Assembly: GCA_958510875.1 (NCBI GenBank)
Contig: OY294067.1
Location: 193,571,322 to 193,635,321 of the forward strand
Length of the DNA stretch: 64,000 nucleotides
DNA from: Endomychus coccineus
Taxonomy: Eukaryota; Arthropoda; Insecta; Coleoptera; Endomychidae
Direction of reading: 5' to 3'
Below, one piece after another: positions 46,522 through 56,060 of this stretch. Every line of letters begins with the position of its first letter. The first letter of the stretch is position 1. Below the pieces are notes generated by a model. That model saw nothing but the letters and a program-made list of their open reading frames with translations. It had not been told where the DNA came from and ran no database searches. Both the position numbers and the translations under genes were made by a program.

Positions 46522-46544
46522 TTGAGCTACCCGATGATAGACCA

Positions 46545-46952
46545 ATGTACGATCGAGATTTGATACGTTTCGCTAGAATTCTGAAAATCTCAAATTTTCG
46601 AGGTGTCTTTATGCGAGATACGCTACCGCACAAACCTAGACGTCGTGAATGTATCATTCTAAATTTGGACTTGACTAAAAACAATGGAACGCATTGGGTA
46701 GCGTTCAGAAAAATCGATAACGATGTAGAATATTTTGATTCTTTTGGAAATTTGAAGCCACCAATGGAACTCGTTCGATATTTGGGTGAGAACGTTAGGA
46801 TTTTCTACAATAACGACACCTATCAGAACTATAATCACGTGATATGTGAACAGCTGTGTTTGAAAATTTCTCAGTCACACTCGATTATTCGAAGAGTAAC
46901 AACCACACACCACCATGGATTTCACTTCTGCAGTAATACAATACATATGTGA
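46545..46952 (+). CDS. Adenain-like maturation protease (block A)
   Basis: ATG 46545 is the first in the frame; sequence upstream in frame (LLIELPDDRP) may belong to the protein, so the true start is uncertain. Motifs: RGVFMRDTLPHKPRRRECII, the catalytic His block NNGTHWVAFRK, YFDSFGNLKPP with the acidic residue, and the Cys block VICEQLCLKIS. The usual CG is CE here, altering the oxyanion neighbourhood of the catalytic Cys, so activity is doubtful. The C-terminus after residue 115 runs into sequence overlapping the next ORF by 38 bp. The family cleaves capsid precursors. Confidence 0.82.
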   Translation: MYDRDLIRFARILKISNFRGVFMRDTLPHKPRRRECIILNLDLTKNNGTHWVAFRKIDNDVEYFDSFGNLKPPMELVRYLGENVRIFYNNDTYQNYNHVICEQLCLKISQSHSIIRRVTTTHHHGFHFCSNTIHM

Positions 46953-47376
46953 AAATGAGAGTAGTAGTGGGAGTAGTTTGAGGAGAATCATCGATTTTAT
47001 TTATGGAAATTTGATCGAGGCTATCAATAAACCTACGAGCGAACTTACACGTAAGAATTTAACGTTTCTATCGATGGAATACATCCTAAAACATTTGGAT
47101 GTGGTGTTTCTCAATCAGAATGAGGTTCCGGAACATATGTTTGATTACCTTTATCGTCATATGCAGTGTAAGGAACATGTCGATGAAGATTGCGATGGTC
47201 CACAACCCCCACGCAAACTATGTTCTCAATGTTTATCTGAGCAGATTTCTCACATCATGGAGAACGAGGAAATAACTCATCACGAGAAGCAAGTGTTGAT
47301 AGAAGAAGTTTGCAAAGACGACCCATACTTTATGAGATCATACTTATTCCATCTATTAATGTTAAAATATAAATAG
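46915..47376 (+). CDS. Polinton hypothetical protein with Cys cluster
   Basis: 153 residues, intact, overlapping the end of the protease frame. Helical by composition, with CKEHVDEDCDGPQPPRKLCS and QCL forming a possible metal-binding cluster, and an ending with HEKQVLIEEVCKDDPYFMRS. No family recognised. It lies in a plus-strand run protease - this gene - penton-like - capsid, so a virion or assembly role is plausible. Confidence 0.6.
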   Translation: MDFTSAVIQYICENESSSGSSLRRIIDFIYGNLIEAINKPTSELTRKNLTFLSMEYILKHLDVVFLNQNEVPEHMFDYLYRHMQCKEHVDEDCDGPQPPRKLCSQCLSEQISHIMENEEITHHEKQVLIEEVCKDDPYFMRSYLFHLLMLKYK

Positions 47377-47405
47377 AGATGTTTCAATAAATTTTTATCA
47401 GTATC

Positions 47406-48073
47406 ATGTCTCAGTTGTTCACGTTAACAAGCACCAACCACATATTCTCGTTTACACCGCAGAATTCGATTGTGCTGAGACCAGACAAAAAATAGTATTT
47501 AGCATTGTTGGGATTCAATTCATACAATTCCATACCCAATATAGAGAACGAGAAATTCTACTATTACGTAGAAGGAGATAAAACAAAAGCGAAGACTAAG
47601 ACTCTTGAAGCGATAACAATTCCGGCTGGAAACTATGAGATAAGCGATATCGAAGAATTTATCAGGAAAAAATTGAAGGTTAAAGAAGATATATCCTCGC
47701 TGAAACCGAATAACAATACGTTAAAGTGTGAAATATTCCATAAAAATCACGATATTTAGTTTGAAAAAAAAACGATAGTCTTGCTAAAAGGATTTTCGCG
47801 GGGGATATTGAAGAAGGGTGTGGTGCACGTGTCTGATTTATCTGTCAACATAATAAAAGTCACCAACATACGTTTCGAGTCGAACATTACAGTGGGAGCC
47901 TTCCATCGACCCCGGCTATAGGATTGTAGAGCGTCCGAAGAATCCTCTATCTACCAGTATCCGATATCGGAGAGATTACCAACATAACCGTACTAGCTTT
48001 AGATCAGCATTTGAAACCAATAAACTTTCGTGGTGAAGAAAGTATTCTACATTTACATTTACAAGAAGTATAG
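47406..48073 (+). pseudogene. Penton-like minor capsid protein
   Basis: From ATG 47406: MSQLFTLTSTNHIFSFTPQN, an in-frame TAG at about 47493, then YLALLGFNSYNSIPNIENEK and ITIPAGNYEISDIEEFI, SSLKPNNNTLKCEIFHKNHD. After a break come VNIIKVTNIRFESNITVGAF and a C-terminal NFRGEESILHLHLQEV ending at 48073. This pattern matches the single-jelly-roll minor capsid (penton) protein of insect Polintons. At least two stops and two frameshifts. Confidence 0.75.
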
Positions 48074-48078
48074 AAAAT

Positions 48079-48235
48079 ATGAGGTTGTTTGTGGACAACA
48101 ACAATAAAAACAGTTCCCCCACCACATCATCATCAGTCTTCAACAAAACACTACAGTGCGTGACCTACTCACCAGAGCCAACATCGTAATTTTGAAATCA
48201 TTGGGGTTTCGTCTTAAACAAGAATGTCATTATCC
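48079..48235 (+). pseudogene. Small conserved ORF before the capsid gene, frameshifted
   Basis: An ATG at 48079 opens MRLFVDNNNKNSSPTTSSS. In an overlapping frame the sequence reads VRDLLTRANIVILKSLGFRL, which resembles the short protein often placed just before the major capsid gene in such elements. Weak evidence. Confidence 0.35.
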
Positions 48236-48961
48236 AAAATGAAGTATTCACGTAACAGTAGCGATGCCAGAGATGTTCATCATACGGCGATCATCTCACC
48301 TATTTTCGATATATACCAGGAACCGAAATTTGATGAATCGATTCGAAAAGCCGAGTACAGATCGATTACACCATTCGTCAAGGCGTTCAATAACAGCGAT
48401 ATCATAGAGTTTGGAATAAATCAAGTAGATGCTTTTTTTGCTATGAAAGATACTCTGCTAGCGATCAAAGGGAAAATCGAAGTTAATGGAGTGGGGAATG
48501 TAATATTGGTACCTAATTATGGGCCTTTTCTTTTCGACTCGTGTTCCTACAGCGAGAGCGGTAGAGACATCGAAACTGTACATGACCCTGGAATAGTTAG
48601 CGCTGTGCGAGGATTCACATGTTATTCTCCCACAGATTCGACGCATATGTCTATAGCCAGCTGGACTTATCCGGAAGAAAGTGTTATATTGAACGCAACA
48701 AAGTCGTTCAGTTTACTCATCCCACTCAAGCATATTTTCAACATTTTCAACGATTACACCCGAATCACGTTCGGACGACAAACGATTCGATTGGTACGTG
48801 CTCGAAACGCAGCTACCACAGTCAAATTTCTGATTGATAGTATAGAATTGAAGGTGAAATATATCTATCCCAACGATCTAATCAGAGAGAAGCTATTGCG
48901 CTCCATCAAGAGCGATTCTCCTGTTCTATTCATCTTCTGTTCAGATCATCTTCCTTCGTAA
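48224..48961 (+). pseudogene. Major capsid protein (double jelly roll), truncated
   Basis: The 245-residue frame contains YRSITPFVKAFNNSDIIEFG, then QVDAFFAMKDTLLAIKGKIE, FLFDSCSYSESGRDIETVHD PG, FSLLIPLKHIFNIFNDYTRI and RQTIRLVRARN. These are the landmarks of the first jelly roll of the Polinton major capsid protein. Family members usually exceed 400 residues. The frame ends after KVKYIYPNDLIREKLLRSIK plus unrelated residues, and minus-strand block B genes start 30 bp further. The second jelly roll is therefore lost at the block boundary. Confidence 0.82.
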
Positions 48962-48990
48962 GAAATTCGAATAACTTCCAACTATTCGCA

Positions 48991-49425
48991 CTAGAACACA
49001 TAGGCACTATTGGGGTGATGTAAACAGATAAATTCACAATTTCCTCGCTCCGAATTTGGACATTTACCTTTCAAATTCACCACTTCTACTCGATCTAACC
49101 CCAATTTTTGGAACGCCCCCCGTAGAGACTTAGCTTTTATCTTCCCACATACATAAACAGTAGCATCCGGATCGATATTTTCCTTCAAAATTTCATACAA
49201 TTCATCTTATTCCTGATAACCCGAGTTCCATTGAATCCCATGATATTTTTCACAATGAAATATTTTCTTCATTTGCCTCTCGGATAGTTGATCCATCGAT
49301 TTTGGTGGTTTGAATAGGAAATATTTCTCCAACCTTTTCTCACAGTCCAACAAAGAGAGTTCCTTGATTTTATATACGTTTGCAGAAATCGGGAAACTTT
49401 GAATATCAACCACTATATACGACAT
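48991..49425 (-). pseudogene. DIQ-type conserved protein (block B), one in-frame stop
   Basis: The frame from 49425 begins MSYIVVDIQSFPIS, then KELSLLDCEKR, YFLFKPPKSMDQLSERQMKK and YHGIQWNSGYQE. A single in-frame stop (49207-49209) interrupts it and the same frame continues LYEILKENIDPDATVYVCGK to CPNSERGNCEFICLHHPNSA and a stop at 48991. The VDIQ start, HGIxWxxG centre, VYVxGxxKxxxL block and Cys/His tail belong to a protein family common in arthropod genomes. An RNase H-like exonuclease fold is possible, but I infer this only from the acidic N-terminal strand and spacing. A diverged copy lies at 33340-33690. Confidence 0.65.
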
Positions 49426-49475
49426 TTCAAACTAGAATGATAAGCTATCCAAATATCTAGTTGCACATGCGCAGA

Positions 49476-49996
49476 TCATTGACATATTTCTTTGATGTTA
49501 TCGAAATTTCGAAAGAGTACGTCGAAGCACAAAATTTGTAGTGATGCTGGACTTATTCTATAGTTGGCGTCATCGACCTCCCCTCCTATCTCAGAAAACA
49601 TTTGAAACATCTTAAAGGTGTAAGAATTTGAAGTATCTCTTCGAATGCTGCGCATGTCCATTATCTCACATCGGTATGGTAGTAGTGCGATTCGATAAAA
49701 ATCGACATCGATATCATGGAGCACTCTAAATCAATCAAGTATATACGATCCTGGTTTCGGAACGATACCCGAAATATGATTTTTCTCATTCTTCTATGTT
49801 TATATTTGAACTGACCTTCTATCTTCATATCGATTATCTTCCAATCTTCTGGAGGGGGAGGATCGAAATCTCCTCCGAAATAGAAAATATCAGCATACGC
49901 CCAATCGGTCGAGGCCCCCACAAGGAAAGTTACGAATTCTCCAGCGATTATCCAATTTTTAGATGGTAAGTGTAATTCTTCGAGGATTTTCATCAA
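49476..49996 (-). pseudogene. Nucleotidyltransferase-like protein (block B), frameshifted
   Basis: From 49996: SKNWIIAGEFVTFLVGASTD, WAYADIFYF, then KIIDMKIEGQFKYKHRRMRK and IYLIDLECSMI. After a frameshift near 49700 come DVDFYRIALLPYRCEIMD and RISPASLQILCFDVLFRNFD. The AG(G)x...G(A/S)ST...D-I/V-DIF layout resembles nucleotidyltransferase-fold proteins encoded next to virus-like genes in invertebrates. Here the usual GG is GE and one Asp of the DxD is missing, so catalysis would be lost. Assignment by motif layout only. Confidence 0.45.
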
Positions 49997-50219
49997 ATTT
50001 GGAGGACATACGCTTATTACGAATTTTTTCGTATCATAGTACCGACAAGTGCAATAGAATAATATGAATGAGTTTATAGTTCTATTGGTGGATGAATATC
50101 TACAGACAAGCGGGAGCTCTTACACGTGATTGTGAATGTCTGGGACATGATTGATAAAAACTTTATTGACTATCTGTTTTTATATCAATACATTCAATTT
50201 ACGTTTCTTCTTCTAGTCG

Positions 50220-50548
50220 ACTGCAACTGAAGAATTATAGAGGAATTCCAAACATCTGACCACAAGTATAAGTGTTATATTGCTGAGAATTGTGCTTACA
50301 GTTTTTGAAACAATCCACTAGTTCGTGATGTGGGCGTAAATTTCCGAAACTATCATAATAGAAAACTGTATCACCGACTTTCTTAAACCCAACCTAGTGA
50401 GTGCCTTCATTATCCGAACTATCTAAATTAACTATTCCACACTGGTCTTTCCACGGTCCGTTAGATGACAGTTTATCACGCATAAATTCCTCTCTGAAAT
50501 GGGGAATTTTCAGAGTTCTTGCGAGTTTTCGTAGATCCACATCAGTTA
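50220..50548 (-). pseudogene. Adenain-like protease (block B), in-frame stop
   Basis: Minus-strand reading gives TDVDLRKLARTLKIPHFREE, FMRDKLSS, CGIVNLDSSDNEGTH followed by a TAG where the conserved Trp of the GTHW motif should be. It continues YDSFGNLRPHHELVDCFKN and YNTYTCGQMFG with the canonical CGQ catalytic Cys. A single G-to-A change would explain the stop. Homologous to 46545-46952, but with the CG retained that block A lost. Confidence 0.8.
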
Positions 50549-50566
50549 GAGGTCTTGTGGGTAGGT

Positions 50567-51165
50567 TTACTTACAGTTTTTTGGATGTGTATTCAAAGAT
50601 AGACCAATACCTTTGCGGTACTTCTTCAAATATACACGAGATCCTTGTTTTCCAAAAGCTATTACTTCCATTGTTTTATTATGTCTCCGTTTCCTACAAG
50701 GCTTATCGAGCTGCTCTGCTATCGTTGACGGCCTATAGCGATGTCTGCACCATCTCAACATTTTTCCGACCACCTGTTTTTTTGAATTGTTTGTTTTCGT
50801 GAAAGTTTCATAGCGGTTTGCGATGTTTTCTTTACATTGGATGCGTCGATCTTATTTTGCATAATTTTTCTTACCTCATTGTCAATTGTACTACCGAACC
50901 CAACATTCTTTCTTATCCCCATCCGTAATTTCCTCTTTACCTTCATAATTTCATTCATTTCGAAAACGGTAATCGTTCCTCCAAATTTTGCGTCTTTAGA
51001 TTTAACACGTTGTCAAGCAGCGTTCTCTAATATTTTATCCTCCTCGAAACTAGCGTTTCGCAAATATGAAATATCATGTTGGCGAAAAGCTTTATCTCGT
51101 TCTTTTAATTTCTTACCGGTACCAAAGTATTGATTACCGGGAATATGAAGTTCAAACGTTTATAG
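50567..51165 (-). pseudogene. PLA2-type minor capsid protein (block B)
   Basis: From about 51163 the reading FELHIPGNQYFGTGKKL keeps a calcium-loop-like GTG segment, followed by the catalytic helix FRQHDISYLRNASFEEDKIL. After a stop come the basic MKVKRKLRMGIRKNVGFGS, and, after further frame changes, RKRRHNKTMEVIAFGKQGSR with YLKKYRKGIGLSL. It aligns along its length with the block-A PLA2 gene but lacks most of the hydrophobic patch. Mutually complementary damage: loop present here, absent in A. Confidence 0.75.
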
Positions 51166-51419
51166 GGGTATTGACAACACCTTCTCCTACGTAGAAATTG
51201 CACCGTTATTTAAAGATGTGGTAAGGGATGAGGAAAGACTAAAGATCTCAAAAATATTATTTTTTACTCAAAATTTTTAATATTATAATCTTCACTCATG
51301 ATACGCCCTCCTAGTCGTAGACTTTTGTTCTATTATAATATTCAAGTCTTCGAATCGACAATGTTCCAGCTGTTTGCTTGTTTCTAATAATCTTCAAATC
51401 GTCAATGGTGGGTTCTTTG

Positions 51420-52229
51420 ATCGAGATCTGCATTATCGATCCAATTATTGTCATTATTATCTAGACCCCACTTGACATAATGTTGACTCCTCCGCTTTCA
51501 TAATATCTTTTCGACTAAATACACATCCTCCAGTTATCGTTTTTCCCAACATATCTTGCAAAATATACGTAACAGGAACTGTCATGTCAACTCTTATTAT
51601 TTGAAATAATTCTGTCGACCAATTGGGTGTTTTTCAAATATATGTTTAGCTTTACTTATTCACACCACATCTCCTACATTGTATTTGTGAGGCAGAGCTA
51701 ACTTGATATACGAGTATCAATATCTCACTCTCATTCTGTTTCGTTCTATGCTTACGTTTATCATATTTTCCGTGATTTTTTCAAGTATATCAAGCCATTT
51801 GTATTTCCCTCTCAGACTGAATTGTTTGTAGAACGTTTCTTCCAATGTTCGAATAACACGCTCAGCAATGGCTGCTTTTTTCACAGAATACGTAATATAA
51901 TGGTTGATTTTTCTTTTTTTCATAAAATCAACCAAGTGTTTATTGAAGAACTCATTTCCTTGATGCAGATTCGTGGGATACGTCATTTCGATTTCAAAAA
52001 AAGAGTCAACCGCTTTTCTAACTTCTTCGGCTGATTTTGTTTTCAGCTGATGAGTCCACAAATATTTTAAGAAGCAATCGATCATAATCAAAATGTATTT
52101 AAATCCTCGATTTCTGCGAGCATAATTACCCATTTCAGCCATATCCATTTGCCACAAATCATCCAAACCTTTTATAATTGTCCTGCGGCGTTCAAAATTC
52201 TTCCTACTCTGTTTATGAAGCTCATGCAC
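51420..52229 (-). pseudogene. Polinton integrase (block B)
   Basis: The open frame 52229-51717 contains GLDDLWQMDMAEMGNYARRN, the first Asp region, a run LHQGNEFFNKHLVDFMKKRK in which the usual second Asp is replaced by His, and AIAERVIRTLEETFYKQF with the catalytic Glu. Homology continues in other frames to about 51420 with VTYILQDMLGKTITGG and a chromo-like end (NDNNWIDNADL). The second catalytic Asp is lost and the tail frameshifted, so inactive. Longer than the block-A copy. Confidence 0.85.
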
Positions 52230-52309
52230 AACTTGTTATCTACTCATCGTATCAAAATGTATATTCGCTATTTATTCTGAATGTCTCAGCTGTTTAGTGA
52301 AAGCTTTAT

Positions 52310-52651
52310 TCATGGGGGTAATAACCTCCTTCGTTTATTTGGTTCATGCAGATCCTTGTTGACATCTTTGATCAAATTATCAACCCTAACCTTGAAGGTA
52401 TCTTCAAGGCTAGCTTCTGTTTTCAGCTTCCGTTCGTGTGTCAATTTATCAAAATATACTTTATTTGCAGCATCTTCATTATCATTCGGTGGTTTTAAGT
52501 TGTACAATCGAAGATTTTCCATATCATAACTTCCATCGCTCGTTAGGAATAATCCTTCTATATGAACATGTTTGAAATTATTATTTAATATATTTGTATG
52601 ATATATCCACATGGAAGAGGAGGTTCTACCAAATATATCCATTGAAGCCAT
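52310..52651 (-). CDS. Fibre-like protein (block B)
   Basis: Start chosen at the Met of MASMDIFGR (52651); the open frame extends upstream to 52678 and beyond without a clear boundary. It encodes about 113 residues: GSYDMENLRLYNLKPPNDNE followed by DAANKVYFDKL, then a short coiled coil and a basic end (KRRRLLPP). The N-L-x-P...DAAxKxYxD motif parallels block A and phage tail-fibre linkers. It is much shorter than the block-A protein. A helical stretch in the region 52700-52900 upstream may be the remains of a preceding coiled-coil gene. Confidence 0.5.
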   Translation of the reverse strand: MASMDIFGRTSSSMWIYHTNILNNNFKHVHIEGLFLTSDGSYDMENLRLYNLKPPNDNEDAANKVYFDKLTHERKLKTEASLEDTFKVRVDNLIKDVNKDLHEPNKRRRLLPP

Positions 52652-53025
52652 CTTTATAACTGATGAATTTGCCTTCACATATGATTTTTGTTCAATTACT
52701 TTAGCCTCATCAATTCCTCTATTAGAGATAATATCTCGCTGTGATGGTTATTGCTACCAGCATAATTTCAGCACTTTTTGCAATTTTCTCCAGAGGTTTA
52801 GATACGTTCTTGAACATATTATTTATAATTGCATCATCTTTAGCTTTACTAAATTACACAGCAAAAGACTGACAAAGATAGAAACTGTCAATCGAGTTGT
52901 CTCTTCCTCTTGAAAAATAAGCACGAATTTTGTTCTGTTTCTCATCCATTATCCATTTGCTTCTGTGTGAGTACTGTGTGACCTTGTGATTTTTCGGTAA
53001 ACTGCTTACTGCGGTAAACTTCAAA

Positions 53026-53850
53026 TCCTCGGGCGCCAGATTTTTCTAAAGGTTTACTCCTTTTTGAGGACTTCTGCTAGGGTCCTCACCACAAGGCTTG
53101 TCACTATGCTATCTATAGATAGCCTTGTCCCTAGGGTAGCTGGAGTGAAGTAAAACCAGGACCCATTGGGCAGAAAACAGTATCAAAATTGTAGGCTTTA
53201 ATTACAATTGATACCTGGTTAAAACTTAGCTCGTTAAAAGATGGAGCAGAAATAATTTAATAAAACGGGGAATTCCAAATATTAAATATATAATAACAAT
53301 TAGAAATACACTTTCAGAATAATTAATAAATGCGATTGATCGGTTTAATTCACAAAAATCCACCCAGGTGGAAAATATAAGGAAGCTCAAACGGTAAAAG
53401 AAAACTGTTACAACATATCTATTTTTACGATATGTTCGGTATTTAATTTCAATTCAACGGTACGGAATCGGTTGATAAATGATTTACATTTATCAATTTA
53501 CGGGAATACAAATCAAGCAGGTCCTAGAGTAATAAGCGGTGTACGGTAATCATTCAGATAGCATCATTACTTGAAATGCTCATAACACACTACGATACAT
53601 CAAACGGTTAAAATTCGGTCGGATCGGAAGATATATCGTAATGTCCGAAAATAAAATATTAAGCTATCATTCACCTCATGTAAAATTCACTAACACGGAA
53701 CACTTTATACAGTTCAAATTTCAAATCTGACCACTCTGATTCTGATTAATAATCTCACTTTAACGACATAATTAATTCATAAATAATTAATTCATAATTA
53801 ATTAATAAAAGATGATAAAGATCCTTTTGTCTGTCACTGCTTTTATATCT
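53026..53850 (-). repeat. Minus-strand gypsy 5' LTR end with primer-binding site
   Basis: On the minus strand TGGCGCCCGAGGA (53026-53038) resembles a tRNA-Lys primer-binding site. It is preceded by sequence that matches 62028-62121 (TACTTCACTCCAGCTACCCT, GTGGTGAGGACCCTAGCAGA). Further upstream on the minus strand a TATA box TATAAAAG lies at 53840-53847, so the LTR may span roughly 53039 to beyond 53850. Compared with the copy at 62 kb it contains an extra block of about 28 bp including CTATCTATAGATAG. No gag or pol of this element is attached. Confidence 0.6.
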
Positions 53851-53997
53851 TTTCGAGGTTCTGGTCAAGTCCGCACCACCAATTCCTTATTTTGTGCCGA
53901 GGCTTTTTTATTCATGTCCCGAACAATGCTTGAAAGTGACGCTACTTTTTAGATGTAAAATTCGCCCTCATGATATCTCGGTAGTTCCTCTTGGCAC

Positions 53998-54300
53998 AGT
54001 AAACAAATGTTATCGGAGTTTTTTTGGTTGTTCGCCCTTTTTATACATAAGGGTGTTCAAACGTTGATGCGTTAACTTACCAGATCCCCGTTTTTGCAAC
54101 ATAAGTTAATCGGAATGAATGCAATTTTTAATTTATCGAAATAATTACACTTATTCAAAATTACGGAGATTTAGAAAAGTGACAATCACGAAATACCTAC
54201 ATATTCGGAGTTCACGCATATATGTTGAAATAATGAACTATTTTACCGGAATTTACGTGTAATATTCGTATTTACTGCCTGATCCAAAACAAATGATATT
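53998..54300 (+). repeat. Dispersed repeat, copy 2
   Basis: Same family and orientation as 19118-19465 (see the shared blocks there). Confidence 0.8.
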
Positions 54301-54519
54301 TCAAAATTTAAGCTTCGTTAAAGTACAGTTAAAAAAATTTGAAACTACTAGACAGGAACCCGCTATATACCGTGAATGAATTATTCACTTGTAATTTTAC
54401 TCAATTATAAAGCGAAAAAATATATATTTTTACTCGTACTATCAAACTAGTCCTACAAGACTACGAATAAAAAATAAACACCCCTATTCACTAGAAATAC
54501 TGTTGAAGTATTGAGGACC

Positions 54520-54546
54520 TTTCGGCTACTAAGTAGCCATCGTCAT
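54520..54546 (-). other. Hammerhead-like motif in Penelope 3' region
   Basis: Minus strand: ATGACGATGGCTACTTAGTA then GCCGAAA, i.e. UGANGA, a 6-bp stem II (GGCTAC/GTAGCC) and GAAA. The invariant first C is A. It lies about 250 bp downstream of a Penelope GIY-YIG remnant on the same strand, the location where such elements carry terminal hammerhead motifs. Confidence 0.45.
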
Positions 54547-54792
54547 AATAAAATGAATTAAAAATCAAAATGTGCCTGTTTAAATAAAATTTGGGAATAA
54601 TAATGCAAACAATGTGTTACCCTCAGCAGGAGATAAATCGAAATTTAATGATTTGTTTTTTTGTGTATACATTTCCATCCCATTTCAATTTGCCCTTACT
54701 GTGTTTTAAAAGTGATTAACTTTCTCGAGAAATGATGTGACCTTTATTCAAAATATGTTCGGCTAACGCTTATTTCTCAGCATTATTTTTCT

Positions 54793-54984
54793 TTATATTT
54801 GCAAAATATACTGAGTTAAAATATTCCTTCTAGTTTGACGCACATAGCATTTTGAAAACGACTCACAATCGATTTTGTAAATCCTGGATTTGTCTGAAAC
54901 TTTATGAAACGTGTTGTCTAAACGGTTTTTTGCTGTTCTTACATATTTAAACTGGTTGTATTGCAAATTTAGAAAACAAATCAT
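54793..54984 (-). pseudogene. Penelope-like GIY-YIG endonuclease remnant
   Basis: The frame reads NRLDNTFHKVSDKSRIYKID, then CESFSKCYVRQTRRNILTQY. It retains the (G)IYKI-C-C-YxxQTxR layout of Penelope GIY-YIG endonucleases, with the first Gly replaced by Arg and Ile-Gly by Val-Arg. Short and damaged; RT sequence upstream at 55.0-55.4 kb could not be recognised. Confidence 0.65.
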
Positions 54985-56060
54985 GGAATTTATTAATTAC
55001 TGAAGGATAAGTGAAACTTCTGAATTTTATTGAACTATTTGAAGGTAATGGCTCTGATTTGGTTATTTGGTTGCGTTCCAATTTCCTTTTTTGTTTATGA
55101 ATTAAATTGTTGATCAAAGATCCAACGCTAATTTTGCTGGCTCAAAGGGGTGCGAGCTTTATGAAATATATTTTCTAATTCTTTTTAAATAATTGTTTCT
55201 TTAGTGCTATTAATTGTTTCAATATCACAAATTTCAAGGAGGCGAATTGGGATGTGAATATAATTGGGGTTTGTCAGAAACAACAGTACATTTTTGTCTG
55301 TAGCATTCTCAAATTTGCTGATACTACTATCATTCGAAAATTCTCTTGGGAACTAGCGATATCGAAAAATAGTGATTATTCTATAATATATGAGTTAAAC
55401 TGAATTGAATAGTAAAATGTGAATAAAACTCAAATTTACACTTTGATTATTTTATATGATCAGTTGCTCCACCACACAGTGGCATCCTCAGAATTAGTTA
55501 TAACTTGCATACAATTAAGATAATAATAATTTCTTTAATACTATGGCGTAGATATGTAATTAGGGATGAGGCGGACATGGCGGAGCTTGTAATTGGGATT
55601 ACGTTTCAGAGTATATATTGACGCGAATGATTAAGAATATCTACTTCATCATTTTTAAAACTATTCTGCGATATGCAAGTCACACAACCAAGTATTTCGA
55701 TTTTTTCTCACCTAAGATGAGTTAAAACGAAATCCTTCCCGTATATCCAGAAAAATCACAAATAGCTATAGCTTGAGATGTAAAATTTTCAGTAATATAA
55801 CTATTTTTTTAATTGCTACCCTAAATACATCTTTTTCCGTCTCTTATGTTTGCATTAATTCAACACCAATCCTATCATACCCTAATTTTAAGGTCATCTA
55901 ATTTCCATCAAATAGCAACATGGAGGAGTATGTGATATATTATCAGAATCTCCGTTCCACTCTGAGTACCTCCACTGATTTGTAAAATTAGATATCTCAC
56001 TTGTTCAACGAATTCAACGATTCAGTAGGGTTATTTGACCAATGTATGTTTTCGTGTAGC
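54985..56060. other. Non-coding stretch, nothing recognised
   Basis: AT-rich; no family similarity seen on either strand. Confidence 0.4.

Larger units (their letters stand above)
35012..48961. mobile_element. Polinton/Maverick (adintovirus-like) element, block A
   Basis: Gene content is diagnostic: protein-primed-type DNA polymerase B, rve integrase, A32/FtsK-like packaging ATPase, adenain-like cysteine protease, PLA2-type minor capsid protein, penton-like protein and double-jelly-roll major capsid protein. The small OB-like gene, the polymerase and the PLA2-protease-capsid cluster are on the plus strand; the ATPase, fibre-like, integrase and one unknown gene are on the minus strand. Nearly every gene is broken. 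The right end is cut inside the major capsid gene where block B begins; no terminal inverted repeats were identified. Confidence 0.88.
48962..52930 (-). mobile_element. Polinton-like gene block B (second, rearranged element)
   Basis: Six minus-strand genes, in transcription order: fibre-like, integrase, PLA2-type minor capsid, protease, nucleotidyltransferase-like, DIQ-type protein. Four have homologues in block A, but there fibre and integrase are on the opposite strand from PLA2 and protease, so B is not a simple duplication of A. No polymerase, ATPase or capsid gene is present in B. All but the fibre-like gene contain stops or frameshifts. Confidence 0.8.
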
